Positions 1-5,617 of a stretch of DNA of 8,104 bases are shown in pieces (position 1 is the stretch's first letter; every line of letters starts with the position of its first letter). The DNA is taken from NCBI GenBank assembly GCA_017959625.1, contig JAGDAG010000313.1, positions 1-8,104 of the forward strand, in the 5' to 3' direction. Source of the stretch: Abditibacteriota bacterium. GTDB lineage: Bacteria; Armatimonadota; UBA5829. The position numbers and the translations under genes were made by a program. The notes below the pieces were generated by a model. It had not been told where the DNA came from. It saw nothing but the letters and a program-made list of their open reading frames with translations, and made no database searches.

Positions 1-210
1 AGGCTTGTGGACCTGGACGGGTATCTTGGCCGCGACTTTGTGTATATGCGCGTTTCGAACCCGGACAAAAAAGACCCGCAGGTCCCCGGAGATGCTTTTC
101 TGGAACGCTTTACCCTTTACGGAGTATATGGCTGCGAAAAGGTGCTGGTGAAGATCGAAGGCGTCGAGGGCAAGACCGAAGCGGGCGAAGTGAAGTGCAA
201 ATGCTGGTAG
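1..210 (+). CDS. C-terminal part of an unrecognised protein (5' end outside window)
   Basis: The reading frame is open from base 1 and ends at TAG 208-210, so only the last 69 residues are visible. A GTG at position 7 lies in frame, but no convincing ribosome site can be judged there, and the gene most likely begins upstream of the window. The visible part is soluble and mixed-charge, with no membrane segment. It ends in a Cys-rich tip (KCKCW), and there is one more Cys in YGCEKV about 18 residues upstream of KCKCW. The closing Cys-x-Cys could bind metal or form a disulfide, but that is speculation. I do not recognise a family. A strong terminator follows 27 bases after the stop, so this is the last gene of its transcription unit. 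Confidence 0.6.
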   Translation, partial: RLVDLDGYLGRDFVYMRVSNPDKKDPQVPGDAFLERFTLYGVYGCEKVLVKIEGVEGKTEAGEVKCKCW

Positions 211-237
211 GCCGCTTCGCGTGTCTTTGATGACATA

Positions 238-269
238 AAGCCGGAAGAAAGGACTTCCGGCTTTTTTTT
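238..269 (+). terminator. Intrinsic terminator of the first gene
   Basis: A perfect 10-bp stem (238-247 AAGCCGGAAG with 254-263 CTTCCGGCTT) closes a 6-base loop and is followed by eight T (262-269). It ends the plus-strand gene that stops at 210. Read on the minus strand it follows the gene ending at 286, but the U-tract in that direction is short, so it would be only a weak terminator there. Confidence 0.93.
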
Positions 270-285
270 CCGCGGGCGGATCATG

Positions 286-747
286 TTAAGGGCGCGGCCC
301 GGAAGAGTCCGCAAGGTATCCTTCCAGGATCGCCGCGGCGCTTTCGATTATCCGGGGGCAGGGGCGGGCCCTGTAATACTCCGGGGTCCTTTCTTCCGGC
401 TCGGGGCTCTGTTTTGCCGTCCGCAGCGCCAGAAGCTCCCGGCAGACTATGGAGCCGTTTTCCTTTTTGAAGAGCTCCGCCAGATGCTGCACTTTTTCGT
501 AAAGGGCTTTTTTTGCCTCTTTGTCCGAAACGTCCCGGGCGTTTTCGGTTATCCCCAGCACTATGAACATACCGCTCACGGCGCCGCACACTTCTCTCAG
601 GCGTCCCATGCCTCCTCCGAAGGGCGCGGCGGCCTTAAGGGCCGTTTCCGCTTCGTCCCCCAGAAGGTCGGCAAAGGCGCCGATTATACACTGGCTGCAG
701 TTGAAGCCTTCTCTGAAAAGGGCGGCGGCTTTTTGGCTTCTCTTCAT
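286..747 (-). CDS. C_GCAxxG_C_C family protein
   Basis: This 153-residue protein matches the C_GCAxxG_C_C family (TIGR01909 type), a group with conserved cysteines and presumed redox or metal-binding function whose exact role is unknown. It has the typical N-terminus MKRSQKAAALF, then FNCSQC (Cys17, Cys20), a glycine-rich GGGMGRLREVCGAVSG stretch (residues 44-59, Cys54), then Cys102 and Cys130. There is no signal peptide or membrane segment, so it should be cytoplasmic. The start at 747 was chosen because it is the family start and forms an ATGA overlap with the stop of the upstream mrp-type gene. A longer frame reaching 957 adds 70 arginine-rich residues that are merely the shadow of the mrp gene. 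Translational coupling to an iron-sulfur carrier fits a redox or Fe-S role, which is inference. Confidence 0.88.
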   Translation of the reverse strand: MKRSQKAAALFREGFNCSQCIIGAFADLLGDEAETALKAAAPFGGGMGRLREVCGAVSGMFIVLGITENARDVSDKEAKKALYEKVQHLAELFKKENGSIVCRELLALRTAKQSPEPEERTPEYYRARPCPRIIESAAAILEGYLADSSGPRP

Positions 748-1574
748 TTTGCCCGGCCTTCCCATACCTGCTGCAGCATATATCCGGCGGCGCTCATGTA
801 TTCGCCGGGGACGTCTTCGATAAGGCCCCTGTCGCACAGTTTTGCTATACGGCTGTCTATGGGGAGGCGCGCCAGCACCGGGATCCCTTTCGCCTCGGCA
901 ACGGCGTCTGTTTCGCTTTCGCCGAAGATCTTTATCTTTTCTCCGCAGCGGGGGCACAAAACCCAGCTCATATTTTCAACTATGCCCAAAACCGGGATCT
1001 GCAGCATGCCGGCCATTTTTACGGCCTTTTCCACTATCATCCCTACCAGCTCCTGAGGAGACGTCACCACTACTATGCCGTCCAGGGGTATGGACTGGAA
1101 CACGGTGAGGGGCACGTCGCCGGTGCCCGGAGGCATGTCGATGAACATTATATCCACGTCGTCCCATATGACGTCGGTCCAGAACTGCTTCACCGCTCCC
1201 GCTATCACCGGGCCTCTCCATACCACGGGATCGTCGTCATTGGGCAGCAGCAGATTGATGCTCATTATCTGGATATTTTTCTTTTTTGAATATACGGGCA
1301 GTATGCCGTCCTCGCAGCCCATGGCCTTTTCGGTTATCCCGAACATCCTGGGTATGGAGGGCCCCGTGATATCCGCATCCATGACGGCGGTCCTTCTGCC
1401 CATGTCTGCGGAAAGCACCGCCAGCATCCCCGCTACAAGAGATTTGCCCACGCCGCCCTTGCCGCTGACCACACCGATTATCCGTTTTACCTTTGACAAT
1501 TTGTTGGGCTGTTCCAGAAAATCCTCTTTGCCGCATTTTTCGGCGCAGTTTTCGCAATTATGATCGCAAGCCAT
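744..1574 (-). CDS. mrp: Mrp/NBP35-family Fe-S carrier P-loop ATPase
   Basis: This 276-residue cytoplasmic ATPase is of the Mrp/ApbC/NBP35 family, proteins that hold and transfer Fe-S clusters to apo-proteins. It has a Walker A of the deviant type, GKGGVGKS (residues 38-45), with MDADITGPS (65-73) and a Walker B/switch II motif IDMPPGTGD (145-153). The cluster-binding CPRC (207-210) is followed by GEKIKIFG. The N-terminus carries four cysteines (C3, C7, C10, C14), a CxxxCxxCxxxC arrangement like the NBP35-type N-terminal cluster site. The DUF59 domain found at the N-terminus of many bacterial Mrp proteins is absent, as in the short clostridial/archaeal type. A GGAA ribosome site lies about 10 bases before ATG 1574. 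It is the first gene of a minus-strand operon with an extended -10 promoter about 100 bases upstream, and its stop overlaps the next start (ATGA). Confidence 0.95.
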   Translation of the reverse strand: MACDHNCENCAEKCGKEDFLEQPNKLSKVKRIIGVVSGKGGVGKSLVAGMLAVLSADMGRRTAVMDADITGPSIPRMFGITEKAMGCEDGILPVYSKKKNIQIMSINLLLPNDDDPVVWRGPVIAGAVKQFWTDVIWDDVDIMFIDMPPGTGDVPLTVFQSIPLDGIVVVTSPQELVGMIVEKAVKMAGMLQIPVLGIVENMSWVLCPRCGEKIKIFGESETDAVAEAKGIPVLARLPIDSRIAKLCDRGLIEDVPGEYMSAAGYMLQQVWEGRAK

Positions 1575-1678
1575 AATGATATCGTTCCTTTTTTACTGAA
1601 TTGCTCTTTTGGGAGCCTTTGGATCCGCAATGGATACGCGAGGGGAGGCTTGTCTCCCGGCCCGGCGGTCCATTACAG

Positions 1679-1707
1679 ATTATAGCATTTTTCTCCGTGA
1701 AAATAAA
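1679..1707 (-). promoter_or_regulatory. Candidate promoter for the mrp operon (extended -10)
   Basis: Read on the minus strand, TATAAT (1684-1679) is preceded by TGC, giving an extended -10 TGnTATAAT (1687-1679). The -35 is poor (TTTATT at about 1707-1702, 17-base spacing), which the extended -10 can compensate. It leaves a leader of roughly 100 bases before the mrp start. That leader contains a small GGGAG/CTCCC hairpin (1643-1658). Confidence 0.6.
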
Positions 1708-1709
1708 AG

Positions 1710-1738
1710 TTGAAAAAAGGGCGGGGATAAACTATAAT
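1710..1738 (+). promoter_or_regulatory. Sigma-70-type promoter of the UroD-family operon
   Basis: TTGAAA (1710-1715) and TATAAT (1733-1738) are separated by 17 bases, a near-consensus promoter. Its -35 lies 2 bases from the weak -35 of the divergent mrp promoter. The predicted transcript begins near 1745 and carries a 4-bp stem with a GAAA loop (1748-1759) at its 5' end, ahead of the AGGAAG ribosome site (1773-1778). Confidence 0.75.
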
Positions 1739-1785
1739 GATAATGGATGCCGAAAGGCAAATAACAGATCGCAGGAAGATATACT

Positions 1786-2808
1786 ATGAAAATCAACAGG
1801 ACATGCTGCTTTGAAGAGTTTGAGAAGGCGCTGCGCAGGAAGGAAAGGCCCCGCCGCATAAGCTTTTACGAGCACATCGCTTCCCCCGGCTTCATGAAGG
1901 AAGCCCAGGCCCTGATGGGTATCGATACTTCGGATCCGTATAAGGCTTACGTGGATTTCTGGATAGGCATGGGTTTTGACACGGTGCCTCTGGAGATATC
2001 CTTCGACTGCCCCCGCCCCGAAGGGCACAACGCCCTGTCCGAGGGGAGCGAGGCTCTGGTATGCATACGCACCATGGAGGATTTCGAAAAATACCCGTGG
2101 CCCGACCCCGATAAGTGCGTGCCCTTTGAAGAATACGAAAAATACGCCGCATATCTCCCCGAGGGGGCAAAGCTCACCTGCGGAGTGTGCGCCGGGCCCT
2201 ACGAATGGGTCTCCACCATGATGGGCACCATAGGCCTCTCCTACGCTATAATCGACGCTCCGGAGCTGGTGGACGCCATGTTTGCAAAATTCGGCGACAT
2301 GTATCCCCGGGCGGTGAAGTGCCTTGCGGAGATGCCCTTCGTGGGGGCTCTGAGGCAGGGAGACGATCTGGGTTTCAAAAGCTCCACCTTTCTCTCGCCG
2401 GAGCAGCTGAGAAAGTGGGTGTTCCCGATCTACAAAAACATGGTGCGGGAAGCCCACGCAAAAAACAAGCCCTTCATTCTGCATTCCTGCGGAAATCTGA
2501 AGGAGGTCTACGACGATCTCATCGACGGCGTGGGTATAGACGCCAAGCATTCCTTTGAAGACACCATACTGCCCGTAAGCGAATTCAAAAAAAAGTACGG
2601 CGGCAGGGTCACGCCTCTCGGAGGGCTGGACGTCGATTTTATCTGCAGAGGAAGCGAAGAGGAGATAAGGGCCTACACCAGAAAAAACATCGATATGTGC
2701 TGGTACGACGGATTCTGGACCTGCGGGACCGGAAATTCGCTGACGGATTATATGCCTGTCCGGAACTATTTTTACGTTCTGGACGAAGCAATAAAATATA
2801 CCTCGTGA
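1786..2808 (+). CDS. Uroporphyrinogen decarboxylase-superfamily protein (MtaA/CmuA-like methyltransferase type)
   Basis: This 340-residue cytoplasmic protein is of the UroD superfamily. It contains HSCGN (residues 233-237) and CGTGNSLTDYMPVRNY (313-328). Together these give His233-x-Cys235 and Cys313, the H-x-C...C zinc motif of corrinoid/coenzyme-M methyltransferases such as MtaA, MtbA and CmuA, rather than the substrate-binding signature of true HemE. It also has GDDLGFKSSTFLSPEQLRK (192-210), common to the subfamily. The start at 1786 follows an AGGAAG site with 7-base spacing. It is the first gene of an operon with DUF1844 and LysM-G5 genes. Family knowledge suggests transfer of a methyl group to or from a corrinoid or thiol using Zn-activated thiolate chemistry. 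The actual substrate is unknown, and no corrinoid-binding protein is encoded in the window. A role in haem synthesis is unlikely. Confidence 0.88.
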   Translation: MKINRTCCFEEFEKALRRKERPRRISFYEHIASPGFMKEAQALMGIDTSDPYKAYVDFWIGMGFDTVPLEISFDCPRPEGHNALSEGSEALVCIRTMEDFEKYPWPDPDKCVPFEEYEKYAAYLPEGAKLTCGVCAGPYEWVSTMMGTIGLSYAIIDAPELVDAMFAKFGDMYPRAVKCLAEMPFVGALRQGDDLGFKSSTFLSPEQLRKWVFPIYKNMVREAHAKNKPFILHSCGNLKEVYDDLIDGVGIDAKHSFEDTILPVSEFKKKYGGRVTPLGGLDVDFICRGSEEEIRAYTRKNIDMCWYDGFWTCGTGNSLTDYMPVRNYFYVLDEAIKYTS

Positions 2809-2819
2809 AAGGAGACGCC

Positions 2820-3185
2820 ATGAGCGACGAAGAAGTAAAGGAAAACGGGACCGGCGCCGAAGAAGGCGGCGGGGAAGGGAAGATGCCCAGCCCCGAAGAA
2901 CTGCTGGGAATGATATTTGCGGGCATGGAGACCAGGCAGGTGCTGGGAGTCATGTTCGGCATCCTGGGAGAGAAAGCCTGGGAGAACCTGGGCCTCAAGC
3001 TTCCCTACGGCAAAAAGGAAGAATGTACGGATCTTGATTCCGCCAAGATAGCCATCGATACCCTGGAATTCATTACCGGAAAGATCGGCGACAAGTTTTC
3101 CGCCGAAGAAAAGAAGTTTGCCGACAATCTGGTGGCGCAGCTGCAGATCAATTACGTGACGAAAAGCGCGCAGCGGGAAAAGTGA
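2820..3185 (+). CDS. DUF1844 domain-containing protein
   Basis: This is a 121-residue cytoplasmic protein. The first 25 residues are acidic and glycine-rich (EENGTG/EEGGGEG type) and probably disordered. From about residue 30 to 115 it resembles DUF1844: an amphipathic start, a WENLGLKLPYG segment, DLDSAKIAIDTLEFITGKIGDKFSAEEKKF and a closing LVAQLQINYV helix. The family has no established function; it is a small helical protein that occurs mostly in diderm bacteria. The start at 2820 has an excellent AAAGGAG site (2808-2814) with 5-base spacing, 11 bases after the previous stop. The next gene starts at GTG 3182, overlapping this stop by four bases, so the two are translationally coupled. The family match is from pattern memory. 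Confidence 0.8.
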   Translation: MSDEEVKENGTGAEEGGGEGKMPSPEELLGMIFAGMETRQVLGVMFGILGEKAWENLGLKLPYGKKEECTDLDSAKIAIDTLEFITGKIGDKFSAEEKKFADNLVAQLQINYVTKSAQREK

Positions 3186-4135
3186 AAAAAACGATAATCT
3201 GTCTGCTGCTTGCGGCGGCGGTATTGAGCGGCTTCTTTATATACAGATACCGGCAGAAATGCACCGTTTACGTAAACAGCGAGCCCTGCGTATGCGTGTC
3301 CGACAGGCGGACCGCCGAAGAATTGATCGCCGGCATCAAAGGCGGCTATGCCGAAAAATACGGCAAAAAGATTTCAGTTATCGAAAACGTGGAACTCAGA
3401 AACGGCGCCTCGGGCAAGGCGCTGGACAGGGATGAAGCAAAGGCGGTACTTGAGAAAAAGCTTACTCCGGGAGAAGAGTGTTTTGCGGTGGTGGCCGACA
3501 GTAAGACCGTGTGCGGTTTTTCTTCAAAGGAGGAGGCGGGCCGTTTTCTGGTCTATTCCAAGCAGCAGTTCACCCCGTCCTCGGGAGAATATGAAGAGCC
3601 GGAATTCAAGGAAAAGGTGCTCATAAACGCCACTCTCATAAACCCCGATATGATCTACGGCTCCGCCGAGGACGCCTTCGACGCCGTTTTCAAAAACAAA
3701 TCGGTAAAACGGAACGAAGGAGCCCAGCATTCCGTGCGGAAAGGGGAGACCGCTTCCGCCATTGCCCGGAGATACGGCCTCCGGCTCAAAGAGCTTGCGG
3801 CCCTGAATCCGGGGTTCGACCTTAACAGGCTGAAGCCGGGGAACCTGCTGAATATCTCAAGGAATGCCAAGCCGGTATCCCTGACCGTGGTGGTGCGCCA
3901 GGAAAAAACCGTTACGGAAAGCGTTGCGCCGAAAACCACGAAGGTATCCAGCGAGCTGCTCCCTTACGGAAAAACCAAAGTGCTGAACCCGGGAAAGGCG
4001 GGAAAGAAAAAAACCAGATACGCTTTTTGCTATCATAACGGGCGGCCCGTCTCAAAAGAGGTGATAAGCGAAGAATACGTCGCCATGCCCGTCAACCGCC
4101 AGATCGCCGTGGGGATAAAGGCGGCGATACCATAA
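3182..4135 (+). CDS. Membrane-anchored LysM and G5 domain protein
   Basis: This 317-residue envelope protein has an N-terminal signal anchor (residues 4-21) followed by a Tyr-Arg-rich stop, so the rest faces outward. Residues 25-170 resemble the N-terminal region of Firmicutes LysM/G5/M23 wall hydrolases (TVYVNSEPCV, RTAEELI, YAEKYGKK). A LysM domain (about 182-226: HSVRKGETASAIARRYGL, LAALNPG, LKPGNLLNI) should bind peptidoglycan GlcNAc. A G5 domain follows (about 233-312: VVRQEKTVTESVAPKTTKV, NGRPVSKEVISEEYVAMPV). The protein ends directly after G5, with no M23 peptidase, 3D or other catalytic domain. It starts with GTG in a GTGA overlap with DUF1844. Likely roles are wall binding, scaffolding or a partner of a hydrolase. 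The lack of an enzyme domain looks genuine, because an AT-rich stretch and a promoter follow immediately. Confidence 0.88.
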   Translation: MKKTIICLLLAAAVLSGFFIYRYRQKCTVYVNSEPCVCVSDRRTAEELIAGIKGGYAEKYGKKISVIENVELRNGASGKALDRDEAKAVLEKKLTPGEECFAVVADSKTVCGFSSKEEAGRFLVYSKQQFTPSSGEYEEPEFKEKVLINATLINPDMIYGSAEDAFDAVFKNKSVKRNEGAQHSVRKGETASAIARRYGLRLKELAALNPGFDLNRLKPGNLLNISRNAKPVSLTVVVRQEKTVTESVAPKTTKVSSELLPYGKTKVLNPGKAGKKKTRYAFCYHNGRPVSKEVISEEYVAMPVNRQIAVGIKAAIP

Positions 4136-4151
4136 AAAAATAAAAAAAATA

Positions 4152-4181
4152 TTGACTTTAGACGCCCAAGTAAATTATAAT
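4152..4181 (+). promoter_or_regulatory. Strong promoter with A-tract UP-like element for the small membrane peptide gene
   Basis: TTGACT (4152-4157) and TATAAT (4176-4181) are separated by 18 bases. Immediately upstream, A-tracts at 4134-4149 resemble an UP element. It starts a separate transcript for the gene at 4219, although no terminator separates it from the upstream operon, so read-through is also possible. Confidence 0.8.
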
Positions 4182-4218
4182 ATACTTGAGAGTAAGTTAT
4201 ATCGACAAGGAGTTTGAT

Positions 4219-4434
4219 ATGAAAAAAGATTTACCTATGCCCATCGTGATTGCTGTTATAGTAGTCGTTGTAGTGCTGGTAGCCGGCGTTTATATGCTTC
4301 TCGGCAACAGGAAAACACCTGCCGAGATCCCGACTCTTCCTGCGCCTACCGACGGTTCTTACGTTCCTCCTGCAGGAAACGGCGCGACACCGGCACCCGG
4401 CCTGCCTACGCCTCCTCCTCAGCCCGGAAACTAA
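4219..4434 (+). CDS. Small single-pass membrane protein with proline-rich tail
   Basis: This 71-residue protein is not recognised as a named family. It has a short charged N-terminus (MKKDLPMP), one transmembrane helix rich in Val and Ile (residues 8-28: IVIAVIVVVVVLVAGVYMLL), then a 40-residue tail with about 15 prolines and no cysteine, ending PTPPPQPGN. The start at ATG 4219 is set by AAGGAG (4207-4212) with 6-base spacing. A longer frame beginning at 4186 is not supported, because it starts upstream of the ribosome site. It has its own promoter and terminator. Similar short Val-rich helix plus Pro-rich tail proteins occur in several bacterial phyla. The tail could be an extracytoplasmic spacer, but that is inference, and orientation in the membrane is not certain. 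Confidence 0.78.
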   Translation: MKKDLPMPIVIAVIVVVVVLVAGVYMLLGNRKTPAEIPTLPAPTDGSYVPPAGNGATPAPGLPTPPPQPGN

Positions 4435-4444
4435 GGGAAATCGT

Positions 4445-4477
4445 AAACAGGGCAGCTTTCGGCTGCCTGTTTTTTTT
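4445..4477 (+). terminator. Intrinsic terminator after the small membrane protein gene
   Basis: AAACA (4445-4449), a bulged G (4450) and GGCAGC (4451-4456) pair with GCTGCC (4462-4467) and TGTTT (4468-4472). The loop is TTTCG, and a run of eight T follows (4470-4477). It separates the peptide gene from the rpsF operon. Confidence 0.9.
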
Positions 4478-4479
4478 GC

Positions 4480-4509
4480 TTGCATATTTATCGGCAATTA
4501 TGTTATAAT
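4480..4509 (+). promoter_or_regulatory. Promoter of the rpsF-ssb-rpsR operon (extended -10)
   Basis: TGTTATAAT (4501-4509) is an extended -10 (TG-n-TATAAT). The -35 candidate TTGCAT (4480-4485) lies 18 bases upstream of TATAAT and is only partly consensus. It lies directly downstream of the preceding terminator and gives a leader of about 70 bases before rpsF. Confidence 0.7.
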
Positions 4510-4530
4510 ATACTGTATTTGATTGAACGA

Positions 4531-4590
4531 ATGACTTTCCTGCTTTGTGAAAACAAAGCCAAATTTGTCCATAGGGAGGTGAAAAGTCAT
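4531..4590 (+). promoter_or_regulatory. Structured rpsF leader that can pair with its own start region
   Basis: ATGACTTT (4531-4538) is perfectly complementary to AAAGTCAT (4583-4590), which includes the first two bases of the rpsF start codon at 4589. The adjacent CC (4539-4540) can also pair with GG (4578-4579) of the ribosome site AGGGAGGTGA (4573-4582). Inside is a perfect 7-bp hairpin (4542-4548 with 4553-4559) capped by GAAA. Alternatively CTTTCC (4535-4540) can pair, with two G-U pairs, directly to GGGAGG (4574-4579). Either fold would hide the ribosome site or start. By analogy to ribosomal-protein leaders this suggests autoregulation; the CCG motif of the known S6:S18 leader is not visible. 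Confidence 0.5.
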
Positions 4591-5110
4591 GATTCGAGAT
4601 TACGAAGCCTTCTACATCCTGAATCCGGAATTAACCGAAGACGAAGCAAACGAATTCGTGGAAATGATAGGCGGGATAGTGGAGCAGAACGGCGGGACCG
4701 TCCTTTCGAAAGGTATCTGGGACAGGCGGGCTCTTGCCTACGAGATCAACCGTTTTAAGGAAGGCGTATACTGCCTTATGTATTTTGAAGCGGACAGCAG
4801 CGTTCCCGCTTTGATAAACAGGGCCTTCCGTATCAATGATGACGTTATCAGAGGAATGATAACCATTATCGACAAACGATACGTGGATACCGCCGAGATC
4901 AAGGCTCCCGGCGCCGGCGCCGAGGCAGAAAAAGAAGAGAGCCAGTCCATCGTTCCCGATGCGGAACCCGTTATTCCTACCGACGAGGAAATGGAAGTCA
5001 TCATGACGGCCGGCGAAGAACCTGCCGCTGAAGACGCCGCAGAAGACGCTGCAGCGGAAGCGCCTGCCGCAGAAGATGCCGCAGAAGAAGCGCCTGCCGC
5101 AGAAGAATAG
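4589..5110 (+). CDS. rpsF: 30S ribosomal protein S6 with long acidic tail
   Basis: This is ribosomal protein S6 of the 30S platform, which pairs with S18. Residues 1-99 give the full S6 fold: MIRDYEAFYILNPELTEDE, KGIWDRRALAYEINRFKEGVY (41-61) and RINDDVIRGMITIIDKRYV (81-99). The protein is 173 residues, against about 95-135 usually, because of a 70-residue tail rich in Ala, Glu, Asp and Pro (AEDAAEDAAAEAPAAEDAAEEAP pattern). The tail is encoded partly by a 30-base-period repeat. The start at ATG 4589 follows the very strong site AGGGAGGTGA (4573-4582). An alternative is the same frame extended upstream, but no start lies in it before the ribosome site. The gene heads the rpsF-ssb-rpsR operon typical of many bacteria. 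Confidence 0.96.
   Translation: MIRDYEAFYILNPELTEDEANEFVEMIGGIVEQNGGTVLSKGIWDRRALAYEINRFKEGVYCLMYFEADSSVPALINRAFRINDDVIRGMITIIDKRYVDTAEIKAPGAGAEAEKEESQSIVPDAEPVIPTDEEMEVIMTAGEEPAAEDAAEDAAAEAPAAEDAAEEAPAAEE
5057..5106 (+). repeat. 20-bp direct repeat in the S6 acidic tail
   Basis: The 20-base sequence GAAGCGCCTGCCGCAGAAGA is present at 5057-5076 and again, identically, at 5087-5106, a 30-base period (10 codons). It encodes the EAPAAED/EAPAAEE units. The region from about 5020 is made of degenerate GCxGAAGAx codons, so the tail probably grew by slippage or unequal exchange. Confidence 0.85.
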
Positions 5111-5125
5111 ATCCAGGAGAGCAGC

Positions 5126-5599
5126 ATGATAAACAGTGTTGTGCTTACAGGCAGGATAGTTGCCGACCCCGAGCTCAGGCATACGCCGTCCAACGTTTCG
5201 GTGGTGAGTTTTACTCTTGCTGTCGGAAAGCGGTTCAGGCCCCAGAACGGCGGGCCGGACGCCGATTTTATAGACTGCGTCGCGTGGCGTCAGCAGGCAG
5301 AGTTTATATCCAATTATGTCAGAAAGGGCAATCTTCTGTGTGTGAAGGGGTCCCTGAGCACAATGACTTATACTGCTCAGGACGGTTCCAACAGAAAAGC
5401 GTATGAAGTAGTTGTTGACGACGTCCATAACTGCACGTCGTCTCCCAGCGACGGACAGCAGGCCTCAGCCCAGCAGGTCCCTCCTCCCGATCCCTTTGCA
5501 GATCCGGGCGAGAACTCTGCGGGTTCCGGTTATGCCCCGTATCCCGGCGATAAAACAACAGACAAGGATCCCGATTTCGATCCTTTTGCAGATGATTAA
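5126..5599 (+). CDS. ssb: Single-stranded DNA-binding protein
   Basis: This 157-residue SSB has an OB fold in residues 1-105 (MINSVVLTGRIVADPELRHT; FIDCVAWRQQAEFISNYVRKG; LSTMTYTAQDGSNRKAYEVVVDDV). A Gln/Pro/Ser/Gly-rich disordered linker follows. It binds ssDNA during replication and repair. The C-terminal tip is unusual: instead of ending in Pro-Phe as in the canonical DDDIPF peptide, it ends DFDPFADD, and DPFAD occurs twice (residues 122-126 and 152-156). The start follows AGGAG (5115-5119) with 6-base spacing, 15 bases after the rpsF stop. It lies between rpsF and rpsR, the usual arrangement. It is probably translated with S6/S18. Confidence 0.96.
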   Translation: MINSVVLTGRIVADPELRHTPSNVSVVSFTLAVGKRFRPQNGGPDADFIDCVAWRQQAEFISNYVRKGNLLCVKGSLSTMTYTAQDGSNRKAYEVVVDDVHNCTSSPSDGQQASAQQVPPPDPFADPGENSAGSGYAPYPGDKTTDKDPDFDPFADD

Positions 5600-5617
5600 G
5601 CAAGGAGCAATATAATT

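Noticed and set aside
748..957. Extension of the C_GCAxxG_C_C gene to a start at 957
   Set aside because: The added 70 residues are Arg/Pro-rich and are the shadow of the mrp frame; the family start MKRSQ at 747 fits and overlaps the mrp stop as ATGA.
283..1056. Long plus-strand open frame across 283-1056
   Set aside because: It lies opposite two clearly recognisable minus-strand genes and its translation has no family features; it is a GC-rich shadow frame.
1643..1658. GGGAG/CTCCC hairpin in the mrp leader as a regulatory element
   Set aside because: Five pairs only, with no T-tract and no known motif; too short to claim as a riboswitch or attenuator.
1732..2550. 272-codon minus-strand open frame
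   Set aside because: It is antisense to the UroD-family gene, whose motifs are unambiguous. There is no credible ribosome site or domain.
4186..4218. Upstream start (TTG 4186) for the small membrane protein
   Set aside because: It lies before the AAGGAG site at 4207-4212, and the promoter's transcription start falls near 4188; ATG 4219 has ideal spacing.
4631..5428. 265-codon minus-strand open frame with Cys/Gly-Arg-rich repeat
   Set aside because: It is antisense to rpsF and ssb. The apparent repeat is the reverse of the S6 acidic tail codons.
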